A DNA stretch of 64,000 nt from Treponema sp. Lineage in GTDB: Bacteria > Spirochaetota > Spirochaetia > Treponematales > Treponemataceae. This document shows, piece after piece, positions 1 through 8,995 of this stretch. The notes beneath the pieces are model-generated. The model searched no databases and had not been told where the DNA came from. It saw only the letters and a program-made list of their open reading frames with translations. Each line of letters starts with the position of its first letter. Position 1 is the stretch's first letter. The position numbers and the translations under genes were made by a program. The stretch covers positions 124,001 through 188,000 of the forward strand of contig JAFZKN010000017.1 of NCBI GenBank assembly GCA_017553635.1, in the 5' to 3' direction.

Positions 1-280
1 CTGAAATTAAAAGAGATGCTTTTATGACAAGAAGTCCTTCGTCCTCTTTTAAATTTTCATCAAGACTGTCAAAAGCCAGGATTGCCTCTTCAAGATTTCC
101 TGCATTGAGTTTTTTCTGCAGGTCCTGAACAAAACTTACCCTCGGGTTTGCACCTTTATGGGCATTTGCTGCTTTTGATTCTGAAGCCTTGGAACTGACT
201 TCTGCAGCGAACACAGAAGAACTGAATATCAATACTGCAAAAAACACTGCAGCCGTCTTTATTAATCTTTTTACCGTCAT
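1..280 (-). CDS. Secreted or periplasmic protein, N-terminal part only
   Basis: The reading frame runs off the left edge of the window, so only about 93 N-terminal residues are visible. They begin with a typical export signal: MTVKRLIK, a hydrophobic stretch of about 15 residues, then a likely signal-peptidase site after SVFA. The mature part is helical and charged, with a segment (KLNAGNLEEAILAFDSL) that resembles a tetratricopeptide-type helix pair, but one repeat is not enough to assign a family. The start is supported by a GAGGGG Shine-Dalgarno site near 291-299. It is divergent from the membrane protein at 385. Function unknown. Confidence 0.75.
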   Translation of the reverse strand, partial: MTVKRLIKTAAVFFAVLIFSSSVFAAEVSSKASESKAANAHKGANPRVSFVQDLQKKLNAGNLEEAILAFDSLDENLKEDEGLLVIKASLLIS

Positions 281-348
281 TTTACTGAAATTCCCCTCAG
301 TTTTAATACTTTTCAACATCTTTTTTCCTATAAATAGAGGTCAAATAG

Positions 349-377
349 TTGATTTTCCCGCTTGAAGCAGATAAACT
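349..377 (+). promoter_or_regulatory. Promoter, probably leaderless, of the membrane protein at 385
   Basis: TTGATT (349-354), a 17-base spacer, TAAACT (372-377), then seven bases before the ATG at 385. No Shine-Dalgarno site precedes that ATG. Transcription from this promoter would start at or next to the ATG. The competing reading is a TTG start at 349 with AGAGG at 336-340. Confidence 0.45.
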
Positions 378-384
378 AACTAAA

Positions 385-2154
385 ATGCGTAATCATATTG
401 TTAGAAAGTCATTCGGGCTATTTGTCCTTTACGCCGTTATTATTGTCGGCATTTTTGTAATTCAATTTAGAAGCGATTCTATCATAAGAAAAACCATTCA
501 TTCAATGAGGGTTACACTTGTAGAGGCTGAAAATAAACCCGGAAGTACAGCTTTAAAAAACCAGTTCCAGGTTGCATATAATGGTCTTCAGTTCTTAGCT
601 GATGACAATAACCCTATGGAATATTCCCTTAACGGAACTACAAAAAAGGCTGTTCTCAAGAGCTTTGAAGAAACTGATCTTTCCCTTACTCTTTTGTTCT
701 CTGATGGAATAAAGATTACTTTTGCACTCACAGACGAGTCTGAAAAAGCTCCTTTAATGATTACAGGTGAATTTCCGGAAAAAGTGAACCTTGTTTCCAT
801 TCCTACAAAGCCTTTAAGCGGCTTTTCATTTACAGACAGAAAAACAAAACAGGCAATTCTCGAAGGAAGAAATTCAACTTATTCCCTCGTAGCACCACAT
901 TTGGAAAATAATGCCCTTGTTCTTCTTCAGAATTCAAAATTTGCCCGTTACAGTACATATGTTAAGCAGGCTGAATTTTCTATTGACGCTGCTGCAGAGA
1001 TTGCAGGGGCTTCAAAACAGGAATTTCAGAACTCAATTGACTCTTTAAGCTCGACAATCGTCTCAGAATTTATCCGTCAGCGGGAAAGTGATGTGGCATT
1101 TACTGCAAACCTTACAGAACAGACTGTAATCTCTTATGCTGCAATCATGGGTAACTTAGGAAGATACAATGAAGCACTTAATACAGTTCCTGATACATTC
1201 ATAAAAGGCTCAAAAAGGACTTATCTTTCGACTCCTTTCTTTGGAGGGCTTGCAAAAGCAGCTCCCGGCTTACAGATTCAGATGGAAAACTACAGGAACA
1301 TGGTTTTACAGGCAATTTCTTCTTCGTCGTGCGATATTTTCGAAGCTCCTTTCATAGCAGAATACTTTCTCATAAACGAAAAAGATCAGGCTGTTGCAAA
1401 AATCCTTGCAATGCCTGCAAGTCTTACAAACAATAACTTTACAGTTTCTCAGGCAACAGGAATTTTAAGGGTATATTCAGCTTTAACACTCGCAGGCTCA
1501 GAAAGTGCACAGGCCCTTTCTCCTGTCCTCGAACCTTGTGTAAAAAAGATTTCAGATTCATGCAAACTTGATAATCAGAAGATACACGTTGCAGAAAATG
1601 ACATAAATCTCCCTGTAATCCAGGCTGTGGAGGCTGGAGATGCCTTTATTCAGTATGGAATTATCACGGGAATGCAGAATATTGAAAAATGCGGATATCT
1701 TATCGTAAATTCATACCTTTCTGACCTTACAGGACTTGATTTACGCACAATGAGCGAAATTTATCCTATTCTGGTTCATAATAACACATTCTACCCGCAC
1801 TTTGCTAAGATCAGAATGGTAGACGGAATCCCTGTATGGGCATGGACAATTGCACGTAGCATCAATATTACTCTTGATGAAAACAAGACGATTTACACAG
1901 ATATAGACTTCCCTCTGGGACTTACTCACTATCTGATTTTAAGTGGCATTAATCCGTTTATAAGAATTCAGATTTATAACATGGACTTTAGAACTGACCC
2001 GCAGTTTGAAATCTATAACTCTTCCGGTTATGTTTACAGAGCTGCCATGAAGGGTCTCCTTCTTAAATCAAGACATAAATCGCAGCACGAAATCATAAAA
2101 CTTTATTACAGGGACACCTCTTCTGCCCCTGAAGTAACAGGAACCACTGAATAA
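385..2154 (+). CDS. Membrane-anchored protein of unknown function
   Basis: About 589 residues. The protein starts with a basic tip (MRNHIVRKS) and one hydrophobic segment of about 20 residues (FGLFVLYAVIIVGIFVIQF), which fits an uncleaved anchor with the rest facing the periplasm. I recognise no domain or catalytic motif in the remainder, which mixes beta-like and helical segments and has few cysteines. The frame can be extended upstream to a TTG at 349 that has AGAGG eight bases before it; I prefer the ATG at 385 because a promoter-like -35/-10 pair lies inside that extension. It precedes the glycosidase and polyphosphate genes but is separated from them by about 150 bases. Possible cell-envelope role by inference only. 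Confidence 0.8.
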   Translation: MRNHIVRKSFGLFVLYAVIIVGIFVIQFRSDSIIRKTIHSMRVTLVEAENKPGSTALKNQFQVAYNGLQFLADDNNPMEYSLNGTTKKAVLKSFEETDLSLTLLFSDGIKITFALTDESEKAPLMITGEFPEKVNLVSIPTKPLSGFSFTDRKTKQAILEGRNSTYSLVAPHLENNALVLLQNSKFARYSTYVKQAEFSIDAAAEIAGASKQEFQNSIDSLSSTIVSEFIRQRESDVAFTANLTEQTVISYAAIMGNLGRYNEALNTVPDTFIKGSKRTYLSTPFFGGLAKAAPGLQIQMENYRNMVLQAISSSSCDIFEAPFIAEYFLINEKDQAVAKILAMPASLTNNNFTVSQATGILRVYSALTLAGSESAQALSPVLEPCVKKISDSCKLDNQKIHVAENDINLPVIQAVEAGDAFIQYGIITGMQNIEKCGYLIVNSYLSDLTGLDLRTMSEIYPILVHNNTFYPHFAKIRMVDGIPVWAWTIARSINITLDENKTIYTDIDFPLGLTHYLILSGINPFIRIQIYNMDFRTDPQFEIYNSSGYVYRAAMKGLLLKSRHKSQHEIIKLYYRDTSSAPEVTGTTE

Positions 2155-2189
2155 GGGTTCAAAATCACACAAAATAATAATTTTTTTTG

Positions 2190-2226
2190 AAATTTGTGAG
2201 TCATTTTTGTAAATTTGTGATATAAT
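2190..2226 (+). promoter_or_regulatory. Putative regulated promoter with a 10-base direct repeat
   Basis: AAATTTGTGA occurs twice, at 2190-2199 and 2211-2220, 21 bases apart start to start (two helical turns). The second copy abuts a perfect TATAAT at 2221-2226. No good -35 box lies 16-18 bases upstream, so the repeats may bind an activator, or a repressor over the promoter. It would drive the glycosidase-ppx-ppk1 group. Confidence 0.45.
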
Positions 2227-2304
2227 TATAAAAGTTTTTCACTCAATCAATTTACCGAAGTTTTTAGAAAAATTTGCGGTTTGATTGAGAAAATAGGAGT
2301 TTTT

Positions 2305-3735
2305 GTGAACAAAAAAGATTTCCCAAAAATCCATTTCTATGATCAGGATTTTGTAGATATTTACAACAAAACATGGAACTGGTTAGGAGACTTCTGGATT
2401 AGCCCTAAGTCCGGACTGCCTGATTCTGACGGATATTTTGTATTCCCGGAAGACAAGCAGTTTACCATAACACAGTTCGATTCAATTTTTTCATCATTTT
2501 TTCTGGTTTACTCCAACAGGAATTATCCGGCAAATCAAAACCTGGATTATCTTTATGCACGTCAGGAAAAAAACGGTGCAATCAGATGGAAATATGATTT
2601 AAAGAAAAATAAACCTATAACTGATAAAACAAACATGGAAGGAATCGGTCTTCCACTTTTCGCATGGGCAGAATTTAACCTTTATCACAAATCTGCAAAC
2701 AAACGAAGAGTAAAAGAAGTTGTACCGATTCTACAGAAATATATTGAATGGATTGATGCAAACTTTAAAAAGCCAAACGGACTTTATTCAGTTCCACATA
2801 CTGCAACAGGAATGTTTAACTCTCCGAGAGAAAAAGCATATTACCCTGTAGACTTTAACGCAGCAATGGCAATCAATGCAACTCACATGGCGGCACTTGG
2901 TGATATTCTTAACGACAAAGAATTAAGCTTCCAGTACAAGAAAATGTACTTCTCTTTAAAGACAAGAATTAATTCTTTGATGTGGAATCAGAAAACCGGT
3001 TTCTATCATGATCTTGATAAATCAGAAACTATGCTTCCGCAGAAAACAATTGCAGGATTCTGGCCGCTTCTGGCAGAAATTCCTAATGCAGATAAAGCAG
3101 ATATGCTTATTGCACATCTTACAAATCCAAAAACATTCGGAACAGATCATCCGTTCCCTTCTCTCTCTGCAGACTCACCTGACTTTAAAGAAAGTGGAGA
3201 AGGCTATAGAGGAAGTGTTTTCCCTGCCCTTAACTTTATGGTTATCAAGGGTCTTGAAAAATATCAGAGATATGATCTTGCGCGCGAATGCTCAATCAGA
3301 CATTTATATTATATTCTTGAAGGACTTTCTCCTAATGATACGAAAATCAATGGCGATATGTTTGAAGCTTATCTTCCGACTAAAGAAGGAAAAGCAAGTC
3401 TTCGCGGAAAACCAAACTTCCCTCGTGTAAGATATTTACAGGCTGTAGGTCTTTCGACAATCGCATTGATGATTGAAAATGTTATCGGACTTATTATAAG
3501 TCTTCCTCGTAAAACTGTAGATTGGATTATTCCTAATCTTGAAATAATGGGTATTGAAAATCTTTCTCTCAAACGAAACCTCATCACAATCTTGAGCAAC
3601 AAGAGTCAGCGTGGATGGGAAATTCAAATGGAAAGTGAAAAACTCTATTACTTTACAATCAACATTCTTGATGAAAAGAAAAAAACATTGCCAATTCCAT
3701 CAGGAAAATGTTCTATGTTGATTGACAAGCTTTAA
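2305..3735 (+). CDS. (Alpha/alpha)6-barrel glycoside hydrolase, GH63/trehalase-like
   Basis: About 476 residues. The sequence has the look of the six-hairpin glycosidases of the GH63/GH37 and mannosylglycerate-hydrolase group: an early tryptophan-rich stretch (NWLGDFW), a central FNAAMAIN segment, the motif YRGSVFPALNF that resembles the GH63 Y-RG-VWP--N block, and FEAYLPTKEG near the C-terminus like the family ENYDP-TG motif. I see no signal peptide, so it is probably cytoplasmic and may act on stored or imported alpha-glucosides; the exact substrate cannot be read. A TTG at 2281 is possible in frame, but GTG at 2305 has AGGAG at 2295-2299 five bases upstream. It sits 11 bases before ppx and is probably co-transcribed with it. 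Confidence 0.8.
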   Translation: MNKKDFPKIHFYDQDFVDIYNKTWNWLGDFWISPKSGLPDSDGYFVFPEDKQFTITQFDSIFSSFFLVYSNRNYPANQNLDYLYARQEKNGAIRWKYDLKKNKPITDKTNMEGIGLPLFAWAEFNLYHKSANKRRVKEVVPILQKYIEWIDANFKKPNGLYSVPHTATGMFNSPREKAYYPVDFNAAMAINATHMAALGDILNDKELSFQYKKMYFSLKTRINSLMWNQKTGFYHDLDKSETMLPQKTIAGFWPLLAEIPNADKADMLIAHLTNPKTFGTDHPFPSLSADSPDFKESGEGYRGSVFPALNFMVIKGLEKYQRYDLARECSIRHLYYILEGLSPNDTKINGDMFEAYLPTKEGKASLRGKPNFPRVRYLQAVGLSTIALMIENVIGLIISLPRKTVDWIIPNLEIMGIENLSLKRNLITILSNKSQRGWEIQMESEKLYYFTINILDEKKKTLPIPSGKCSMLIDKL

Positions 3736-3746
3736 CGGAGACTTTT

Positions 3747-5276
3747 ATGGCAACACCGGAAGCAGTTATCGAAATAGGTTCCATCGGAATTAGGCTGCTG
3801 GTGGTTCAGATAAAGACAAACGGCAGCTGGGAAGTTCTCGACTACTCTGAACTCCCGGTCGCACTTGGCCGTGATGTTTTTACAACAGGTTCTATTTCAA
3901 GGGCAAATTTAATTTTATCTCTTCAGATTCTTTCCAGATTTAAAGAACAGCTTGCCGGCTGGGGAATTTTACCTGAACAGACTTTAGTAATTGCAACCAG
4001 TGCACTTCGCGAGGCAAAAAATCCTGATCCTATTACAGACCGGATTTTTGTAAAGACCGGATTTAAAGTTAAGATCATTGACGGTGTTGAAGAAAATCGT
4101 CTCATGTATCTTGCCGTAATGAATAAAATAAAAACACTTTCGAAAAAAAATGTAGATGACGATGCCATAATTCTTGAAGCAGGCGGCGGTTCGACAGAAA
4201 TGATGCTCATTAAAGAAGGAAAGATGGCCGGAGCACATTCACTCAAAATCGGAACAATCCGAATCGAACAGAACTTAAACCTTCCTGCAGCAACTGCAGA
4301 CGATGTAAGAAGGTATATTTACCAGTTCATATTAAATACAAAAGGGTCTCTCAATGAAGACCTTGATATGTCGACAGTAAAGCAGTTTTATTCTGTTGGA
4401 GGAGAACCACGTCTTGCCGCAATTACTTACGGAAAAGAAATTGGTGACGGTATCTGGGAAATCTCGCGGAAAGAATATGAAAAATTTGTAAAAGAAATTC
4501 AAACTTATTCAACAGAAGAGATTGTTGCTAAATTTAAAATTGAATACAACGAAGCTTCTTCTCTTTATATCGGACTTTCGATTTATGAAATGTTCGTTCA
4601 ACTTACAAAAGTAGATAAAATTATTGTACTGGATACAAACATTCGGGAAGGTGTAATTATAAGTCAGATTTCAAAACCTTCTGCAGAGCTCCAGTCAGAA
4701 TTTTATTCTCAGATTACTGCTTCTGCGATTAACCTTTTAAGAAAATATCACGGAGATTTTGCACACGCTTTTTATGTGCGGGATGTGAGTCTTAAAATTT
4801 TTGATACACTGAAAGACGAAATCGGACTTGATGAAAGAGCAAGGATGCTCCTTGAAGTTGCTGCAATTCTTCATGATATTGGAATGTTTATAAGACTTGG
4901 TGATCACCAGTATCACAGCCAGTATATAATTTCTAATTCAGAAATTTTCGGATTAAGCCATTTTGAGAATACTATAATCGCACAAATTGCAAAATTTCAC
5001 AGAGGTTCAACTCTTCCTCAGGATGACGAACAGTTTTCGATTCTGCCACGCAGCGACAGAATGATAATTTTAAAGCTTACTGCAATTTTAAGAATTGCAG
5101 ATGCTCTTGACCGTGCTCATCAGCAGAAACTTACAGACCTTTTAATTTCAAAACAGAATGATACCCTCTTTATCAACACAAGATCAAAACATAACATACT
5201 TCTTGAAAACCAGGCGCTCATAGAAAAAGCAAATATGTTTGAATATGTTTATGGATATAGGATAGTCCTTTCTTAA
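3747..5276 (+). CDS. ppx: Exopolyphosphatase / guanosine pentaphosphatase family, with HD domain
   Basis: 509 residues. The N-terminal 300 residues form the Ppx/GppA actin-like ATPase fold: the first phosphate loop is EIGSIGIRLL (usually DIGSNS-RL), the catalytic-glutamate region is GVEENRLMYLAV, and the second loop is LEAGGGSTE. The C-terminal part carries an HD-type helical domain with LHDIG at about residue 377 and a later histidine in KFHRGS. The family removes terminal phosphate from polyphosphate or converts pppGpp to ppGpp. A GGAG site precedes the ATG. It is directly followed by ppk1, so this is a make-and-break polyphosphate pair. The aspartate-to-glutamate change in the first motif is a conservative oddity. 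Confidence 0.92.
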   Translation: MATPEAVIEIGSIGIRLLVVQIKTNGSWEVLDYSELPVALGRDVFTTGSISRANLILSLQILSRFKEQLAGWGILPEQTLVIATSALREAKNPDPITDRIFVKTGFKVKIIDGVEENRLMYLAVMNKIKTLSKKNVDDDAIILEAGGGSTEMMLIKEGKMAGAHSLKIGTIRIEQNLNLPAATADDVRRYIYQFILNTKGSLNEDLDMSTVKQFYSVGGEPRLAAITYGKEIGDGIWEISRKEYEKFVKEIQTYSTEEIVAKFKIEYNEASSLYIGLSIYEMFVQLTKVDKIIVLDTNIREGVIISQISKPSAELQSEFYSQITASAINLLRKYHGDFAHAFYVRDVSLKIFDTLKDEIGLDERARMLLEVAAILHDIGMFIRLGDHQYHSQYIISNSEIFGLSHFENTIIAQIAKFHRGSTLPQDDEQFSILPRSDRMIILKLTAILRIADALDRAHQQKLTDLLISKQNDTLFINTRSKHNILLENQALIEKANMFEYVYGYRIVLS

Positions 5277-5303
5277 CCGGAAGAACTATCGCTGGAGGAA
5301 ATT

Positions 5304-7427
5304 ATGACAAAATATACTTTCTTTAACAGAGAACTTTCCTGGATCGAATTTAATGACCGTGTCCTTTTTCAGGCATGCAGAAAAGACCTTCCTCTTCTTG
5401 AACGCATTCAGTTTTTATCTATTGTAACAAGTAACTTTAACGAATTTTTTCAGGTGCGTGTTGCCTCAATCAAACGCCTTCAGAAAATGAACGCACAGAA
5501 AAAAGATATTTCTGGTTTTAATCCTTCATCACTTTTAAAACAGCTTTCTATCAGAGCACACGAAGTCGTACAGAAAAAAAATGACTGCCTTAAAAATGAA
5601 ATCTTTCCTCTCCTTGAGCAGGAAGGTTTTACATATGTTAAGCCACAGGATTTTACTCCTGAACAGAAAAACTTCTGTCAGAGGGAATTTAATCAAAATA
5701 TTCTCCCGCTTTTAACACCACTCAGGGCAGACACAGAAATTTTCCCAGTAATAAACAATCTTTTGTATCACGCTGCATTTCTCTTAAAACCGATGCAGGA
5801 TATTAATCCTATGAATAAAGAATTTTTTATTCGTGAAGGAAAACAACCAATTGCAATAGTTCAGATTCCGATGGGAGTTTCAAGACTTATCTGGCTTCCT
5901 GGTCACACAAAGAACAGACAGTTTACTCTTCTTGATAATCTTGTTCTCGAATATGGAACTGCTTTATTCCCAGGGTTTGAAGTAAAAGAATCGATGCTCT
6001 TTAATGTTATAAGAGATGCAGATTTTGCAGTTGATGAAGAAGCTTCTTCTAACTTTATTGAGGCAATGGAAGAGGTTCTTATCCAGAGGCAGTCATCGTT
6101 TGCAGTAAGATTAAACTGTAATAATTCAAGTGCAGAAATAAAAAAATTTCTTATGAAAAATTTAAATCTTTCTGCAGAAGATGTTTATGAATGCGATGAA
6201 CTTATAGACCCTGGCGTTCTTCTTGAAATAGGAAACTTTGAAGAAACTTCTAAATTAAAATTTGAAAATTGGGAACATTTTAATCCGAAAAATCTTCCGG
6301 ACGAGAACCCGTACTGGGATGTTTTAAAACAGCATGACGTTCTTTTACACGTTCCATACGAAAGTTATAATCCTGTAATAAAGCTTATCTCTGATGCAGC
6401 AGATGATCCTGATGTAATTTCCATCAAAATGACTTTATATAGAACTGGAAGCGATTCTCCGATTATAAGTGCACTCAAAAAAGCTGCACAGAATGGAAAA
6501 CAGGTAACTGTTCTCGTAGAATTAAAGGCAAGATTTGATGAAGAAAGAAATATTGCCTGGGCAAATGAACTTGAAAACGCAGGTGCAATTGTAATTCAGG
6601 GAATTGTAAATTTAAAAGTCCATGCCAAAGTTTTAATGATAATCAGAAAAGAAGATACTGCCATAAAACGTTACATTCATTTATCAACAGGAAATTACAA
6701 CCCAAAGACGGCAAAGCTTTATAGCGACATGTCATTATTTACAAGCAATTCGCTAATTGCAAATGACGTTACAACCTTCTTTAATATCGTTACAGGTTAT
6801 TCGGCTTTGCAATCGATGAAAGTATTAAGCATGGCTCCAGTAAATCTTAAGTCAAACATCCTTTCTATGATTCAGCGTGAAATAAGATTTTCAAATCCGG
6901 CAAATCCCGGAATGATAATCGCAAAAATGAACTCTCTTACTCATGAAGAAGTTATCAAGGCTTTGTATGATGCAAGCCGTGCCGGTGTAAAAATTCTTTT
7001 AAACGTTCGCGGAATATGTATGCTTGTTCCCGGGGTCAAAGGAATGAGTGAAAACATACAGGTTGTGTCGATTGTTGACCGCTATCTTGAACATGAACGA
7101 ATTTTCTATTTTAAAAACGGCGGACAGGAAGAAATTTATCTTTCAAGTGCAGACTGGATGGACAGAAACCTTGACCGACGAATCGAACTTATGTTCCCGA
7201 TTCTCGATCAGCATATTTTTGCAGAAGTAAAAGAAGCGCTCGACACATACATCAATTCAAATGTAAACGCACATCAATTGAGAAGTGACGGTAAATGGAT
7301 TGAACGGAGACCAATTACAGGAAGAGAACCTCTAAGAGCCCAGGAAATCCTCTACAAAAAGTATAAAAAGATTTCGGAAAAGAAATCAGGTCCGAAAATT
7401 CAATTCAAAGTAAGAAGAAAGGGCTAA
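5304..7427 (+). CDS. ppk1: Polyphosphate kinase 1
   Basis: 707 residues, the usual PPK1 length. It opens with the typical FFNRELSWIEFNDRVL block. The two phospholipase-D-like C-terminal domains are clear: SIKMTLYRT, the ARFDEERN strand, LKVHAKV with the histidine expected to be autophosphorylated, HLSTGNYN, and the second active-site histidine in LEHERIFYF. The enzyme reversibly polymerises the gamma phosphate of ATP into polyphosphate. A GGAGG site lies just before the ATG, 27 bases after the ppx stop, so the two are probably one transcript. No frame damage is visible. The following 138 bases before the GH16 gene hold no convincing terminator. Confidence 0.96.
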   Translation: MTKYTFFNRELSWIEFNDRVLFQACRKDLPLLERIQFLSIVTSNFNEFFQVRVASIKRLQKMNAQKKDISGFNPSSLLKQLSIRAHEVVQKKNDCLKNEIFPLLEQEGFTYVKPQDFTPEQKNFCQREFNQNILPLLTPLRADTEIFPVINNLLYHAAFLLKPMQDINPMNKEFFIREGKQPIAIVQIPMGVSRLIWLPGHTKNRQFTLLDNLVLEYGTALFPGFEVKESMLFNVIRDADFAVDEEASSNFIEAMEEVLIQRQSSFAVRLNCNNSSAEIKKFLMKNLNLSAEDVYECDELIDPGVLLEIGNFEETSKLKFENWEHFNPKNLPDENPYWDVLKQHDVLLHVPYESYNPVIKLISDAADDPDVISIKMTLYRTGSDSPIISALKKAAQNGKQVTVLVELKARFDEERNIAWANELENAGAIVIQGIVNLKVHAKVLMIIRKEDTAIKRYIHLSTGNYNPKTAKLYSDMSLFTSNSLIANDVTTFFNIVTGYSALQSMKVLSMAPVNLKSNILSMIQREIRFSNPANPGMIIAKMNSLTHEEVIKALYDASRAGVKILLNVRGICMLVPGVKGMSENIQVVSIVDRYLEHERIFYFKNGGQEEIYLSSADWMDRNLDRRIELMFPILDQHIFAEVKEALDTYINSNVNAHQLRSDGKWIERRPITGREPLRAQEILYKKYKKISEKKSGPKIQFKVRRKG

Positions 7428-7565
7428 ATCTCACAGTCCATAGCACCGTAATAAAGTTCCGAAATTTACTAGTATTTTTTACTATTTTAATAACGATTTT
7501 TTTACTTATTCTCTGAAATTTAAGTGTAAAATGACATATTCTATTACAAAGAAAAGGGGACTTTT

Positions 7566-8906
7566 ATGAAGAAAATTGCATATACAGCGATATTGGCGCT
7601 TGTTTTAAGTTCTATAGCCTTGACTTCATGCAATGGACAGGTAAAAAAATATGAAGGATATAAACTTCTCTGGCATGATGAATTCGATGGTGATAAACTT
7701 GATGACAAAATATGGAACCGTGAAGAACGCCCGGCAGGATGGACAAACCATGAACTTCAGGCATACACAAAAGAAGATGAAAACATCTACGTAAAAGATG
7801 GAAAGCTTGTTCTTCGTGCCGTACAGAAATCATTAAAAAGTGGAAAAAAATATTACACATCTGGAAAAGTTCAGACTTGTAACAAAAAAGATTTTACTTA
7901 CGGAAGAGTTTGCGTAAGAGCAAAAGCCCCGAAAGGAAAAGGTTTATGGCCTGCAATCTGGATGATGCCTACAAAAGAAAAATACGGTAACTGGCCGGTA
8001 TGTGGCGAAATAGACATCATGGAAGTTTTGGGAAACGATACTCAAAAAACATATGGAACAATTCACTATGGTGCACCACATGCACAGAAACAGGGAACAT
8101 ATGTTCTTTCAAACGATTCTTTTGCAGACAGTTTCCACGAATTTAGCGTTGAATGGGAACCTGGAAAATTCCGCTGGTACATCGATGATAATCTTTTCTA
8201 TGAAGAAAACAACTGGTTTGCAAAAAGCAGAGGCGGAGAATTTTTTGATTATCCTGCACCATTCGATCAGGATTTCTACATTCAGCTTAATCTGGCAGTA
8301 GGTGGTGACTGGCCGGGAGATCCTGATGACTCAACAGATTTTGAAAATGCAAAATTCGAAATTGATTATGTTCGTGTTTATCAGAAATCTAAATATGATA
8401 CAAATGTAGAACGTCCAACTGTAAAATTCCCTGTTCCGGATGCAAACGGAAATTATATTCACAACGGAAATTTTGAAAAAGCAGAACCACTCGACGGAAC
8501 CGGAAACTGGATTTTCCTTACAGCAGGCGGTGGAGTTGGAAGTGCAGAGATTAAAGATTCTCAAATGATCATCAAAACTTCAAACTACGGTGGTGTTGAT
8601 TATTCAATTCAGTTAGTACATCCTGGAATCGGACACTACAGAGGCAAGCACTATAGAATCAAATTCGATGCAAAAGCAGACAGCAAACGAACTTTAAAAG
8701 TTGCAGTTACTGCTCCAGAAGTAAACTGGATAAGATATTTTTATGATACACCGATTGATCTTACAAATGAATGGAAAACTTATACTTTTGAATACGAAAT
8801 GAAAGAGCTTGATGACCCTCTTGCACGTCTCGAATTTAACATGGGAAATCAAAAATCTAAAGATACAATTTATCTTAAGAATGTTGAATTAGTTGAACTT
8901 GACTAA
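7566..8906 (+). CDS. GH16 beta-glucanase lipoprotein with C-terminal carbohydrate-binding domain
   Basis: 446 residues. The N-terminus is a lipoprotein signal (hydrophobic stretch ending ALTSC, Cys22), so the enzyme is probably anchored in the outer face of a membrane. Residues about 30-280 are a GH16 jelly roll with the catalytic block GEIDIMEVLG (Glu148 nucleophile, Asp150, Glu153 acid/base), flanked by WPAIWMMP. This motif type is usual for laminarinases and lichenases acting on beta-1,3 or mixed-linkage glucan. Residues about 295-446 look like a CBM4/9-type beta-sandwich (starting NYIHNGNFE). AGGGGA precedes the ATG. It suggests use of plant or fungal glucans. A terminator follows at once. 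Confidence 0.92.
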   Translation: MKKIAYTAILALVLSSIALTSCNGQVKKYEGYKLLWHDEFDGDKLDDKIWNREERPAGWTNHELQAYTKEDENIYVKDGKLVLRAVQKSLKSGKKYYTSGKVQTCNKKDFTYGRVCVRAKAPKGKGLWPAIWMMPTKEKYGNWPVCGEIDIMEVLGNDTQKTYGTIHYGAPHAQKQGTYVLSNDSFADSFHEFSVEWEPGKFRWYIDDNLFYEENNWFAKSRGGEFFDYPAPFDQDFYIQLNLAVGGDWPGDPDDSTDFENAKFEIDYVRVYQKSKYDTNVERPTVKFPVPDANGNYIHNGNFEKAEPLDGTGNWIFLTAGGGVGSAEIKDSQMIIKTSNYGGVDYSIQLVHPGIGHYRGKHYRIKFDAKADSKRTLKVAVTAPEVNWIRYFYDTPIDLTNEWKTYTFEYEMKELDDPLARLEFNMGNQKSKDTIYLKNVELVELD

Positions 8907-8933
8907 AACCTTTCTTTAAGAAATCTATACGAT

Positions 8934-8966
8934 AAAAAAGCCCGCAAAAATAATGCGGGCTTTTTT
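8934..8966. terminator. Bidirectional rho-independent terminator
   Basis: A seven-pair GC-rich stem, GCCCGCA (8940-8946) with TGCGGGC (8954-8960), is flanked by an A run before and a T run after, so it can act on both strands. It lies between the convergent GH16 gene and the FMN-enzyme gene and can end both transcripts. Confidence 0.92.
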
Positions 8967-8995
8967 ATGACCAAATAAAATTTTAATTTTCAACT

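Noticed and set aside
7469..7485. Small hairpin TAGTA-TTTTT-TACTA after ppk1 as a terminator
   Set aside because: Five AT pairs only; too weak to support.
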